Assembly (NCBI RefSeq): GCF_003610535.1
Contig: NZ_RAPN01000002.1
Coordinates: forward strand, 310,001-374,000
Direction: 5' to 3'
DNA from: Mangrovibacterium diazotrophicum
GTDB lineage: Bacteria > Bacteroidota > Bacteroidia > Bacteroidales > Prolixibacteraceae
DNA: 64,000 bases
Part shown: positions 46,426 to 55,641 of the stretch, one piece after another
Position numbering within the stretch: position 1 is the first letter of the stretch
Layout of the letters: each line of letters starts with the position of its first letter
The notes under the pieces: model-generated
What the model saw: only the letters and a program-made list of their open reading frames with translations
What the model was told of the DNA's origin: nothing
Databases searched by the model: none
Program-made: the position numbers and the translations under genes

Positions 46426-47388
46426 ATGTCTTCAAAAAACAGAATAACTGAATTATTTCAGATCAAATACCCTATTGTTCAGGGCGGAATGGTTTGGTGC
46501 AGTGGCTGGAAACTTGCTTCAGCTGTGAGTAACCACGGAGGCCTGGGCCTTCTGGGAACCGGATCAATGCACCCCGAAACCCTACTCGAACACATTCAAA
46601 AAACAAAAGCGGCAACCGACAAGCCCTATGGTGTAAATGTACCGCTTTTCTACCCCGAGATAGAGAAAGTAATGGAGATTATCGAGCAGGAGAAAGTGCC
46701 GATTGTCTTCACCTCGGCCGGTAGCCCTAAAGCCTGGACTTCGTGGTTGCACCAGCGCGGAATTATGGTGGTACACGTTGTTGCCAGTGCCTTCTTCGCG
46801 AAAAAATGTGCCGATGCAGGAGTTGATGCCATTGTTGCTGAAGGTTTCGAGGCCGGAGGTCACAATGGACGTGATGAAACCACAACATTGACCTTAATCC
46901 CCTCCGTTCGGAAAGCAACCGATATGCCGCTGATGGCCGCTGGAGGGATCGGAACCGGCCAGGGAATGATGGCTGCGATGGCTTTAGGTGCTGATGGTGT
47001 ACAAATCGGATCACGTTTTGCTATTTCGCAGGAATCATCGGCACACGAGAATTTCAAAAAGCTGGTTGCCGAACTCGGCGAAGGTGGCACCAAATTGGCT
47101 CTGAAAAAACTCGCTCCTGTCCGTTTGATTAAAAATGAATTTTTCAACCAGGTGAACGAAGCTGAATTGCGCGGAGCATCCGAAGAGGAACTTCGGGAAC
47201 TACTGGGACGCGGACGATCGAAGAAAGGCATTTTCGAAGGGAACCTCGACGAAGGTGAACTGGAAATTGGACAAATTGCCTCGATTATCGATGATATTCC
47301 TACAGTTGAAGAAATTATGAAAAAACTGGTTGACGAGTACCGACAAACACGCCGTTTGATTGTTGAAGACTCTGGATTTGCATTTTAA
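46426..47388 (+). CDS. Nitronate monooxygenase / FabK-like flavoprotein
   Basis: A 320-residue FMN-binding TIM-barrel of the 2-nitropropane dioxygenase family. Key pieces: PIVQGGMVWCSGWKLA near the N-terminus, VAEGFEAGGHNGRDETTT with the active-site His, MAAGGIGTGQGMMAAMALGADGVQIGSRF for the phosphate of FMN, and a longer C-terminal extension. The same fold covers nitronate monooxygenases and the enoyl-ACP reductase FabK. The EAGGHNGRDE form occurs in both, so the activity is open. FabD is elsewhere in this window, not beside it. Confidence 0.85.
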   Translation: MSSKNRITELFQIKYPIVQGGMVWCSGWKLASAVSNHGGLGLLGTGSMHPETLLEHIQKTKAATDKPYGVNVPLFYPEIEKVMEIIEQEKVPIVFTSAGSPKAWTSWLHQRGIMVVHVVASAFFAKKCADAGVDAIVAEGFEAGGHNGRDETTTLTLIPSVRKATDMPLMAAGGIGTGQGMMAAMALGADGVQIGSRFAISQESSAHENFKKLVAELGEGGTKLALKKLAPVRLIKNEFFNQVNEAELRGASEEELRELLGRGRSKKGIFEGNLDEGELEIGQIASIIDDIPTVEEIMKKLVDEYRQTRRLIVEDSGFAF

Positions 47389-47394
47389 ATACCT

Positions 47395-48630
47395 ATGATT
47401 AAATTTTCACGTCATCGTCTGGACAACGGACTTGACATCATTTTATACCCGGATTATTCCACCCCAATGGTTGCATTGGATATTTGCTACCACGTTGGGG
47501 CCAAGCACGAAAACCCGAACAGAACGGGTTTTGCACATTTATTTGAACACCTCATGTTTGGTGGATCGAAAAACATTCCCGATTACGATGTCCCGCTTCA
47601 ATTGGCTGGTGGCGAAAATAACGCGTACACAACCAACGATCTGACCAATTACTATTTGACCTTACCCAAGGACAATATAGAAACCGGATTTTGGCTGGAA
47701 TCAGACCGAATGCTGGAACTTGACTTCTCGCAGAAGAGCCTGGATGTTCAGAAAAACGTCGTGATTGAGGAATTCAAACAACGGAACCTGAACCAGCCTT
47801 ACGGCGATGTTTGGGCCTTGCTGCGCGATTTGGCATATAAAGAACACCCCTATCGCTGGACAACGATTGGCAAAGAAATCAGTCATATTGCCGATGCCAG
47901 CCTGAAGGAAGTCAAAGACTTCTTCTACCGGTTCTATGCCCCCAATAATGCGGTTCTTGTGGCTAGCGGCCATATCGATGAGGATAAAATTCTGAAATTG
48001 GCCGACAAGTGGTTTGGCTGTATTCCAACGCGAAATGTCGTTAAACCTGCCCTTCCTGCAGAACCGAAACAAACCGAGTTCCGGGAATTGACGGTGGAAC
48101 GCACCGTGCCGGACAATGTCCTTTACCTGGCTTTTCACATGGGCGACCGTCTCAATCGCGAATACTACGTTTGCGACATTATTTCGGATGTGCTTTCCGG
48201 GGGAAACTCGTCACGTCTGTATCTAAAACTGGTTAAGGAACAACAGTTGTTTGTCGAGCTGGATGCTTACATTTCCGGCGATCACGAGCCGGGCTTGTTT
48301 ATCGTCTCCGGAAAACTGTCGAAAGATACCTCCATCGAAAAAGCCAAAACCGCCATTTGGGCTGAATTAGAGATCATGAAACAAGATCTGGTTGATTCTG
48401 CTGAATTGGAGAAAGTGAAAAACAAACTTGAAGCCAATCATATTTATGCTCAAATGGGTTATATGAACATGGCTCAGGAACTGGCAACCTACGAAAACAT
48501 CGGTCAGGCTGAGCTCATGAATGATCAACTGGATTGGTACAGAAGTATCACAGCGGAAGAGATTCAACAGACCTCGCAGAAAATCTTCAGATTGGAGAAT
48601 TGCTCACAATTAAATTACCTCGCCAAATGA
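47395..48630 (+). CDS. M16 family zinc peptidase, catalytic subunit
   Basis: A 411-residue pitrilysin-type peptidase. The inverted zinc motif HXXEH is intact in AHLFEHLMFGGS (His48, Glu51, His52) and the third ligand Glu lies about 75 residues later in NVVIEEFKQRN. The C-terminal M16 domain is also present (YYVCDIISDVLSGGNSSRLYLKLVKEQ). There is no obvious signal peptide. It ends in ATGA, overlapping the start of the partner gene, so both chains are made in equal amounts. Confidence 0.92.
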   Translation: MIKFSRHRLDNGLDIILYPDYSTPMVALDICYHVGAKHENPNRTGFAHLFEHLMFGGSKNIPDYDVPLQLAGGENNAYTTNDLTNYYLTLPKDNIETGFWLESDRMLELDFSQKSLDVQKNVVIEEFKQRNLNQPYGDVWALLRDLAYKEHPYRWTTIGKEISHIADASLKEVKDFFYRFYAPNNAVLVASGHIDEDKILKLADKWFGCIPTRNVVKPALPAEPKQTEFRELTVERTVPDNVLYLAFHMGDRLNREYYVCDIISDVLSGGNSSRLYLKLVKEQQLFVELDAYISGDHEPGLFIVSGKLSKDTSIEKAKTAIWAELEIMKQDLVDSAELEKVKNKLEANHIYAQMGYMNMAQELATYENIGQAELMNDQLDWYRSITAEEIQQTSQKIFRLENCSQLNYLAK

Positions 48631-49901
48631 TGCCGAACAGACTACTAGAACCCGCACTACACAAAATTGAGAAACCGGATCTCATTCATCCGGCGAAATC
48701 GACCTTACGAAATGGAATCCCCGTTTTTGCCTTAAAAGCGGGGCAACAGGAAGTTTGTAAAATCGACTTCGTCTTTGAAGCCGGTATCTGGCAGCAACAA
48801 AAGCCGTTGTTGGCTTCGCTTTCGAATGCGATGTTGCAAGAGGGATCAAAGAATTATACAGCGGCACAAATTGCCGAGTTTTTCGACTTTCACGGGGCTT
48901 ACCTACAGCTCACTGCTGATTACCATAACGGAACGGTAAGTGTCATCACACTCGAGAAACATGTCGATAAGTTGCTCCCTGTTATTGAAGACCTGATCAA
49001 GCATTCCATCTTCCCGAGTTCCGAATTCCAGACGTTATTGAAAAGACGCAAACAACGATTCTTACTCGAAACTGAGAAGGTTAAAATTCTCTGCCAGAAG
49101 AAGTTTTCTGAAGTTTTGTTTGGTCAGGGACATCCGTATACCCTTGGTTTGAAAGCGGAAGATTTTGACAACGGAGAAATCGAGGACTTTGTCCGTTTTT
49201 ACAAGCAACATTATCATTCCAAGAACTGCGAAATCCATCTTTCGGGTCAGTTCTCCGATTCGATTGTCGATTCGCTGGACAAATACTTTGGTTCAAATGA
49301 CTGGGAAGGACAAGCAACTACTACAGAAACCAAAGAAATAATTGCGACATCAGAAGCATTGGTGCGGATAAACAAAGAAAATGCAATTCAGTCTGCCATC
49401 CGAATTGGGAAGTTGTTGGTTGAAAAGCAACATCCCGACTACTTTGGGTTGCAAATTCTCACCACCATATTGGGTGGCTATTTCAGCTCGCGTTTGATGA
49501 TGAATATCCGCGAAGACAAAGGGTACACCTATGGAATCGGTGCCAATTTTGTGAGCCTAAACCAGGCTGGGTACCTAATCATCACCACCGAAGTGGATAA
49601 ACAATACGAAAAGGATACCCTGAAAGAAATCAAAAAGGAAATCGATTTATTACGTACTAAACTTGTTTCGGAGGAAGAATTAAACCGGGTGAAGCAATAT
49701 CTGGTGGGTGAGTTCTTACGTGAATTTGATGGCCCTTTCTCCTTGTCTCAGGCTTTTCGAAATATTCACGATTTCAACTTGGATTATTCCTTTTACGATA
49801 AGTATTATGAGACAATTCAATCGATAACACCACAGCACCTTCAGAATCTGGCATTAAAATATCTCAGTACTGAAAGCATGCATACGGTTATTGCAGGATA
49901 G
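48627..49901 (+). CDS. M16 family peptidase-like protein, non-catalytic partner
   Basis: A 424-residue homologue in which the zinc motif is absent: the matching helix reads SLSNAMLQEGSKNYTA. The Arg/Tyr pair used by non-catalytic M16B chains to hold substrate is kept in SSRLMMNIREDKGYTYGIGA. The start at 48627 overlaps the preceding stop (ATGA); the longer frame would begin deep inside the preceding gene. Together with it the product should form a closed heterodimeric chamber, as in mitochondrial processing peptidase and bacterial M16B pairs. Confidence 0.9.
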   Translation: MMPNRLLEPALHKIEKPDLIHPAKSTLRNGIPVFALKAGQQEVCKIDFVFEAGIWQQQKPLLASLSNAMLQEGSKNYTAAQIAEFFDFHGAYLQLTADYHNGTVSVITLEKHVDKLLPVIEDLIKHSIFPSSEFQTLLKRRKQRFLLETEKVKILCQKKFSEVLFGQGHPYTLGLKAEDFDNGEIEDFVRFYKQHYHSKNCEIHLSGQFSDSIVDSLDKYFGSNDWEGQATTTETKEIIATSEALVRINKENAIQSAIRIGKLLVEKQHPDYFGLQILTTILGGYFSSRLMMNIREDKGYTYGIGANFVSLNQAGYLIITTEVDKQYEKDTLKEIKKEIDLLRTKLVSEEELNRVKQYLVGEFLREFDGPFSLSQAFRNIHDFNLDYSFYDKYYETIQSITPQHLQNLALKYLSTESMHTVIAG

Positions 49902-49945
49902 TTACAACGGATTCGATTTTCTATTATAGATCGATAAAATAATAG

Positions 49946-49985
49946 CAAAAAAATAGCCTTGGGTGTCCCCAAGGCTATTTTTATA
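49946..49985. terminator. Bidirectional terminator between the M16 pair and ompA
   Basis: 14-bp stem AAAATAGCCTTGGG / CCCAAGGCTATTTT with a 4-base loop, A-rich left and T-rich right flank; serves both convergent genes. Confidence 0.92.
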
Positions 49986-50003
49986 TCTTGAAACTTCCGG
50001 CAA

Positions 50004-51182
50004 TTACTTCACCATGAAAGTCACTCTTCTTGCTAATTGACGAGCTTGAGCCGAAGATTTATCAACGCTTGTATCTTCACCTTTACCTACAGCGCTCAAA
50101 CGAGAACCATCGATACCAGCTTCAGTCAACAATTTAACAACTGCATCAGCACGTTTTTGAGACAGTTTTTGGTTGTAATCATCTGAACCCAATTCATCAG
50201 CATAACCTTGAACTTCAACAGATGCTCCTGTATTTTTAGCCAGGTAAGCTTTCATGAAGTTAACTGAGTTAGCCGAAGCACCTTGTACTTTTGTGCTGTT
50301 GAAATCGAAATAAACATTGATGTAACCGTCGTTAACCAATTGTTTTACGAACTCATCATAGCTAGTAGGTTCAACATTTTTCAATGCATCAACATCTTTA
50401 GCAATAGCATCAACATCACCTTTTGTATTATCCAAATCAGATTTGTTAGCTTTACCGTCTTCAAGATCAGTTACGCGTTTATCCAAACCAGCGATTTTTG
50501 AATCCAATACTTTATATTTTTCATCGTCTCTCAAGTACCAGTCAGCGTGAGTCTTGTTTTTACCTAAGTAAATAGACAAGCCGATTGTACCGTTGAACAC
50601 CATACCTAAGTCTTTTGTGTTGCCGATTCCACCATCAAAACCTTCGTTTTGACGAATGTTAGCTACAGCAGAACCATCCAGATTCAACGCAAGACCGTCA
50701 GACAAACGAATTTGTGCAGTTAATCCTGTCAATACATTACCAACCCAGTCGTTGTCGATGTTTGTTCTGTCATAGTTCAAATAACCTACTCCAACACCAC
50801 CATGGCCTAACAGGCCTAAAGTTTTCGTCCAGGTTTCGAAGTTCATCATACGACCAAGATTCAGAACACCTTGCAAGCCGAAGCGATACGAGTTAGTCTC
50901 GAAAGCCATGCTTTCATCAGCTTCCTGAAATTTGTTGTACCCGAAGTCCAGTTTTAAACCAAAATATTCGCTCATCATGTAACGAACACCAATTTCACCA
51001 ACTAAAAAGTCTGGAGTTGCAGCGTAGTAACCAGGGGTAAAGTTTTGCCAAGGTTTTGTCAAACCGATACCGCCATCAATTGACCATTTATCGAATTTTG
51101 CGCTAAAGTCTGAGCTATCTTGACCGTAAGCCCAAACACTCGCAAATCCAATAAGAGCAATCAGTAAAAACTTCTTTTTCAT
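50004..51182 (-). CDS. OmpA-family outer-membrane protein
   Basis: A 392-residue porin-like protein with signal peptide (FLLIALIGFASVWAYG). An eight-strand-type beta-barrel domain fills about residues 25-205 (GGIGLTKPWQNFTPGYY, GIGNTKDLGMVFNGTIGLSIYLG). A coiled-coil stretch (about 215-268) leads to the C-terminal OmpA domain: NVYFDFNSTKVQG, VEVQGYADELGSDDYN and SQKRADAVVKLL, which bind peptidoglycan. It is probably an abundant structural protein, judging by its own promoter and long untranslated leader. Confidence 0.92.
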   Translation of the reverse strand: MKKKFLLIALIGFASVWAYGQDSSDFSAKFDKWSIDGGIGLTKPWQNFTPGYYAATPDFLVGEIGVRYMMSEYFGLKLDFGYNKFQEADESMAFETNSYRFGLQGVLNLGRMMNFETWTKTLGLLGHGGVGVGYLNYDRTNIDNDWVGNVLTGLTAQIRLSDGLALNLDGSAVANIRQNEGFDGGIGNTKDLGMVFNGTIGLSIYLGKNKTHADWYLRDDEKYKVLDSKIAGLDKRVTDLEDGKANKSDLDNTKGDVDAIAKDVDALKNVEPTSYDEFVKQLVNDGYINVYFDFNSTKVQGASANSVNFMKAYLAKNTGASVEVQGYADELGSDDYNQKLSQKRADAVVKLLTEAGIDGSRLSAVGKGEDTSVDKSSAQARQLARRVTFMVK

Positions 51183-51283
51183 AAACTAATTTTTAGATAT
51201 TAATTCGAATTAACTTTTCAAACTTGAAATAAATAATCAGAGTTTTCTCTTCCTCCTTTTTATTTAATTTTAATTCTCTTTTA

Positions 51284-51316
51284 CAAACTTAAATATTGTT
51301 GACTCAAACAGACCAA
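51284..51316 (-). promoter_or_regulatory. Promoter of the ompA-family gene
   Basis: Read on the minus strand: TTGG, 21 bases, TAAGTTTG (box at 51284-51291). It predicts a transcript start near 51277 and a 5' leader of about 95 bases. Confidence 0.5.
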
Positions 51317-51780
51317 TTTGTCTATATGTTATTGATTCAACTTCTAAATTATTGTCGGCACAAAAATAAGAAATGTTCAACAAATAGATTACAAAAACAC
51401 CTTTTCATCCTATTCTAGAACTTTCTATTATGTTGCGCCTAGCTATTCAGATCATATTTTACAAAGTAAAAATACTGAATCTTTAACTACTGATTTACTT
51501 AAATGAAGAAAGATTTTTGAAAAAATTCATAATATTTATTAATAGACAGCGGCTAATCATTTTGTTTACACAGCCTTACGAACTATTAAAGCTATGAAAA
51601 ATTGAGCAAAACAATAACATTTTTTATAAGAAATAGCCGGCAATAATCCCATTATTATTTTAATCTTAAGATTCTCCAAGTCTCAAATGACGGTAATCTT
51701 CAACGAAAACACGCCAATCAGATGGGACATTCTCTAAAGCCATGTCGCCAAATCACTTACACGTAAATCAATCATAATTC
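51317..51780. other. AT-rich intergenic region, no clear gene
   Basis: About 460 bases between ccsBA and ompA. No tRNA or strong terminator seen. A 25-codon minus-strand ORF (ending near 51672) is too short to support. Confidence 0.4.
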
Positions 51781-54700
51781 CTAATCTTCAAGTTTTACTG
51801 TCTTGTTCTCAAACTTGCGTTCAGAAAGTCCGGCTAAAACTCCTAATACAATAATCAATACAATTGAAAAGTATACACCGGAAGGCACGGGAGGTGGATC
51901 TCCCTGTCCATAAGAGTGCATCCCGGAGAGATAGTAGTTAACACCGAAGAAAGTCATTAAAACAGAGCTAAAACCAACCAGAGCCAGCAAGCTTAGCACA
52001 AAATGATTATCCATTCCGGGCACTTTTCGCAAGTGGATAATAAAGCTGTAAACCAAGATTGTCACCAAAGCCCAGGTTTCCTTTGGATCCCAGCCCCAGT
52101 AACGCCCCCATGATTCGTTGGCCCATACTCCGCCAATAAATGCGCCGATTGTCAGCAAAACCAAGCCAACAATCAGTGACAACTCGATGACAATAGCCAA
52201 TTCTAAAATTGTGAAAGAAGTCGTCTTAACGTTGTTTTTCGTTCGTAGGATCATGATTAATAAATTCAGCATCCCCAGGAGAGCCCCAATACCCAAGAAA
52301 CCGTAGCTTGCTGTTATTACAGCAACATGCACAATGAGCCAATATGATTTTAATACAGGCACCAAATTGGTAATTTCCGGGTTAAGCCAACTCATTCCTG
52401 CCACCATCAAAATGAGAGACGACAGAATTAACGTAACAGACAACGTTATCTGTGATTTTTTAATAAAAACAAAGCCAGAGAGTAAAGTTGCCCAACCAAC
52501 GTATAGCAGGGTTTCGTATGAATTACTCCATGGAGCGTGATCTGAAATATACCAACGAATTGCCAAGCCACCTGAATAAAAAAGAAATAAGACAACTGCG
52601 ATCCAATTTCCGACTAGCAATACTCCTCGTACATTCAATTTATAGTTGAAAACATGCAATAAATGAACGATGAGCAGCGCAATTCCCAGCAAAGCACACA
52701 ATTTTGAAAGCCAACCAAAAATATTCAGGTTATTGTAGAGGATTTCCATTCTGACTTTCGCCGTTGGTAAAATCAACTCGGAACCATTCTCATGCTGGAA
52801 TTGAATTAATTTATCCAGGTTTTGATCTGCCGTTGTGTAATCTCCCGATAGCATTGCCTGTTGCAGGCTCATTTTGTAATTAGTGAGAAGTAGATCTTCG
52901 GGTGCTGGATTAGACCTTTTACCGGAGAAATAGTCATCTTCGGTATGCCAGGTTTGATTGGCATCTTCTTTATCCGGGAAAACATTCAAAAATCCTCCGT
53001 TATACACCTGGAAACAAATGTTAACCCGCTCGTCAACATTAATCACTTCTTTATCAAACTTATTCCGGTTATTCGGCTTTTTCTGATAGGCTTCGTCAAC
53101 AAAAGAGCGAAGCTTGTAAACACCCTGTCGCATATCGACCAGCTGGTTGAAACTGGCAAAATTTCCTTTGACTCCTAATTTAGATGCTAAGTCAGAATTG
53201 GAAATCTTTATCATCGGCTCATTTTTCCACGCTTCCGGCATAACCGTCATCCCCATAAAAACCTCCGTTGCAGAAAGCCCCTCGTAGGAATTCTTGCGCG
53301 TCAACTTTCGCAGAAGTTCCGAAGCCAATGTATTCAGTGGCTCCACACGCCCTTTCCGATCCTGCACAAGTAGTTCATTAATAGACTTCAAGTGCGATTT
53401 GTCGATCTGCATTTTCGAAGCCTGCGCATTTACAATTGCCGGACTCAAACAAAAGAGCAATGCTAAAACCGCTAAATTCTTTCTTTTCAATTCTTTCACT
53501 CTTGAGGCACTTCTCAACAAAAATTGAAAACGGCTCTTTTTATTGAAAAATGAGAATACCATTCCGAAAGACATCAGGAAATAACCGAAGTAAGTAACCA
53601 TCGTTCCCAAACGGTCAAAGCTCACCGACAATACAGTCCCCTTTTCATCGGTGTCATAGGAAGATTGGAAAAAGCGATAGCCGCCGTAATCCAGAATGTT
53701 ATTCATATAAATCCGATATGGTTTTTCAATCTTAGCGTCAGAATCGATCAATGTTACTTCGCTCGCAAACGACGATGGACTCATCGATCCCGGATAACGT
53801 TCCAATTGAAACTCATTAAGTTTAATCGAAAAAGGCAATTCAATCATTTTAGCACCATATTGAATGCGGAACTCGACGCCATTTAAGGATTGTGTCAATG
53901 GTCGGCTCACCTGCCCCTTCTGCCCGTAAACAGCAACCTGGCGACTCTCATCCCCGACGGTAACATTCATCAACACCGCATCCCCAAGCCCACTGTTTGA
54001 CTCATCTCCTTCTGAGAGTATTTTCCGGCCCCGAGGCTTGTAGCCGCGAAGGACAAACATATCTTCGCCTGCACGGAACATATTTTGTGTCGTCAGCGGA
54101 TATTCGTTGCCGGGAAGATAGGGTGCTGTCTGCTCTCCAGTCATTTTAATCACATTAAGGGTGTCTGAAGGAATAATTACCAATCCAGGTCCAACTCTCT
54201 TAATCAAAACTAAATGTGGAGCATCTGCTCCTTCAAATGATAGCGAGAAGTCATTGAATCGAATAGATTCGTCCAACGACAGCGCAATATTTTTCCGTTC
54301 TCCTCCATCGAGTACCAGTAGTTCAATCGTTGGTGATCCTGTCTCGTCTGCTACAACGGTTTGTACCCCATTCGGAACAAAATCCAAAATCTCCAGATTG
54401 ACTTTCTTTCCTCCGACCTCAAGCGACTTATCGAAATTTGCATAGGTGTAGGGAGACAACGACACTGACCAATCTTCGTATGCCTGCACTCCGGTATTGT
54501 CCTTAGCTTCCAACTGAATGTATGTTTGAGTAGTCAGCAACTCGTTACTCGACTCCCCTTGACGGATATGCATCATACCTTCATAACTGAAAAAACGGGT
54601 AATCCCCGCTCCTAGTAAAATGATGAGAAATGCCAGGTGAAACAGTACCATACTCCACCGTTTTAATTTGAAGGCCTTGTAATAAAACAAACCACCTATT

Positions 54701-54882
54701 AGGTTGATTCCTGTCAGAACTAGCAAAATTTCGAACCAGGTAGCGCTATAAATCAAGATTTGAGCTGTTTGCGTTCCGTAATCATTCTCCACAAAAGTTG
54801 CATATGCTATTGCAACAGCAAAAACCACCAGCAAGCATGAGGTAGTCAGCATAGAAAACAAAACAGCAGATAATTTTTTCAT
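51781..54882 (-). CDS. ccsBA: Cytochrome c synthetase, fused ResB-CcsA (CcsBA)
   Basis: A 1033-residue system II haem lyase that exports haem and attaches it to CXXCH motifs in the periplasm. The N-terminal half is ResB-like: two helices within about 5-110, a large periplasmic domain, then helices near 425 and 475. A periplasmic middle section follows (about 490-705). The C-terminal CcsA half has eight helices with the haem-binding WWD-type motif WANESWGRYWGWDPKETW and flanking histidines (SDHAPWSNSYE, SYWLIVHVAV, YYLSGMHSYGQ). It lies downstream of the multihaem cytochrome genes whose products need it. Confidence 0.95.
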   Translation of the reverse strand: MKKLSAVLFSMLTTSCLLVVFAVAIAYATFVENDYGTQTAQILIYSATWFEILLVLTGINLIGGLFYYKAFKLKRWSMVLFHLAFLIILLGAGITRFFSYEGMMHIRQGESSNELLTTQTYIQLEAKDNTGVQAYEDWSVSLSPYTYANFDKSLEVGGKKVNLEILDFVPNGVQTVVADETGSPTIELLVLDGGERKNIALSLDESIRFNDFSLSFEGADAPHLVLIKRVGPGLVIIPSDTLNVIKMTGEQTAPYLPGNEYPLTTQNMFRAGEDMFVLRGYKPRGRKILSEGDESNSGLGDAVLMNVTVGDESRQVAVYGQKGQVSRPLTQSLNGVEFRIQYGAKMIELPFSIKLNEFQLERYPGSMSPSSFASEVTLIDSDAKIEKPYRIYMNNILDYGGYRFFQSSYDTDEKGTVLSVSFDRLGTMVTYFGYFLMSFGMVFSFFNKKSRFQFLLRSASRVKELKRKNLAVLALLFCLSPAIVNAQASKMQIDKSHLKSINELLVQDRKGRVEPLNTLASELLRKLTRKNSYEGLSATEVFMGMTVMPEAWKNEPMIKISNSDLASKLGVKGNFASFNQLVDMRQGVYKLRSFVDEAYQKKPNNRNKFDKEVINVDERVNICFQVYNGGFLNVFPDKEDANQTWHTEDDYFSGKRSNPAPEDLLLTNYKMSLQQAMLSGDYTTADQNLDKLIQFQHENGSELILPTAKVRMEILYNNLNIFGWLSKLCALLGIALLIVHLLHVFNYKLNVRGVLLVGNWIAVVLFLFYSGGLAIRWYISDHAPWSNSYETLLYVGWATLLSGFVFIKKSQITLSVTLILSSLILMVAGMSWLNPEITNLVPVLKSYWLIVHVAVITASYGFLGIGALLGMLNLLIMILRTKNNVKTTSFTILELAIVIELSLIVGLVLLTIGAFIGGVWANESWGRYWGWDPKETWALVTILVYSFIIHLRKVPGMDNHFVLSLLALVGFSSVLMTFFGVNYYLSGMHSYGQGDPPPVPSGVYFSIVLIIVLGVLAGLSERKFENKTVKLED

Positions 54883-54936
54883 AATAATAAGCTTGAAATA
54901 AGTAGTTTAAGAGATACTAATTGGGGACAGGCAAAT

Positions 54937-54978
54937 AAAAAAAACTCCTTTGTTTGGATCGCAAACAAAGGAATTTTT
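54937..54978 (-). terminator. Terminator after the 4-haem cytochrome gene
   Basis: Minus-strand stem TCCTTTGTTTG / CAAACAAAGGA with a 5-base loop, then TTTTTTTT. It separates the cytochrome genes from ccsBA, which must have its own start or rely on read-through. Confidence 0.9.
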
Positions 54979-55003
54979 CAGTTTTGGTTTTTCAATCTAA
55001 AAT

Positions 55004-55495
55004 TTACTGTTTTGAAGGATCCGGGTGAGCAATCTTCTTGCTGTACTCCGCGTAATTAAATCCTTTGAAGTTTGGACTTTCTGAATTGTGACATTTTTTA
55101 CAAACGTCCTCCGTTGGTAGAATCATACCTTTTGTTAAAGCCAACTGCTGATTTTTCATAATACCAGCAGATTTATAGATACTACCTGGTCCGTGGCAAG
55201 ACTCGCAAGACACTCCTTCTTCTACGGTAATTGTAGCGATTAAACTCTTATCAACACTTGCTGCAGTTGAGTGACATTTTAAACATTTTGGATCTTCTCG
55301 CTCTGCACCCTTCAAGCTTTCCATTGCTTTTGCGTGAGGGCCGGCTTCCCATTTGTTATACTGCTCGCCAGTAGTTGGTTTATTGTGACACATCTTACAC
55401 TTGGAAGCACCGATGTACTTAAAACTTTGTGCTGAAGCAAACGAACCGATTAACAAAACCAGTCCAAATAAAAGCATCAATTTTTTGTAGTTCAT
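55004..55495 (-). CDS. Periplasmic tetrahaem cytochrome c (c554-like)
   Basis: A 163-residue secreted protein: signal peptide to about residue 22, then four CXXCH haem sites (CKMCH at 33, CLKCH at 71, CESCH at 97, CKKCH at 132). The opening FKYIGASKCKMCHNK, followed by a WEAGPHAKAM segment with a distal His, is typical of the cytochrome c554/c' type multihaem group. No membrane helix or catalytic signature is visible, so it is likely a soluble electron shuttle in the periplasm. It follows the NapC-like gene and may carry its electrons onward (inference). Confidence 0.9.
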   Translation of the reverse strand: MNYKKLMLLFGLVLLIGSFASAQSFKYIGASKCKMCHNKPTTGEQYNKWEAGPHAKAMESLKGAEREDPKCLKCHSTAASVDKSLIATITVEEGVSCESCHGPGSIYKSAGIMKNQQLALTKGMILPTEDVCKKCHNSESPNFKGFNYAEYSKKIAHPDPSKQ

Positions 55496-55641
55496 AACTT
55501 CATTTTTAGTTGATTAATATTTTAATTTCAATATTTCATAAATCATGCCATCCCCACGAAAACAGAGCTTTCAGAATTTTAAAATTATAACATAAATCCC
55601 AACGCTCAAAGCTAATGGCCAACTTTCATCACCGGACCTCT

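Noticed and set aside
51595-51672. A 25-codon minus-strand ORF between ccsBA and ompA
   Set aside because: Too short, no promoter or start context, no recognisable family; could be chance in an AT-rich gap.
55004-55495. Nitrite reductase NrfA or hydroxylamine oxidoreductase
   Set aside because: Only four CXXCH sites, no CXXCK, small size; better described as an electron-shuttle cytochrome.
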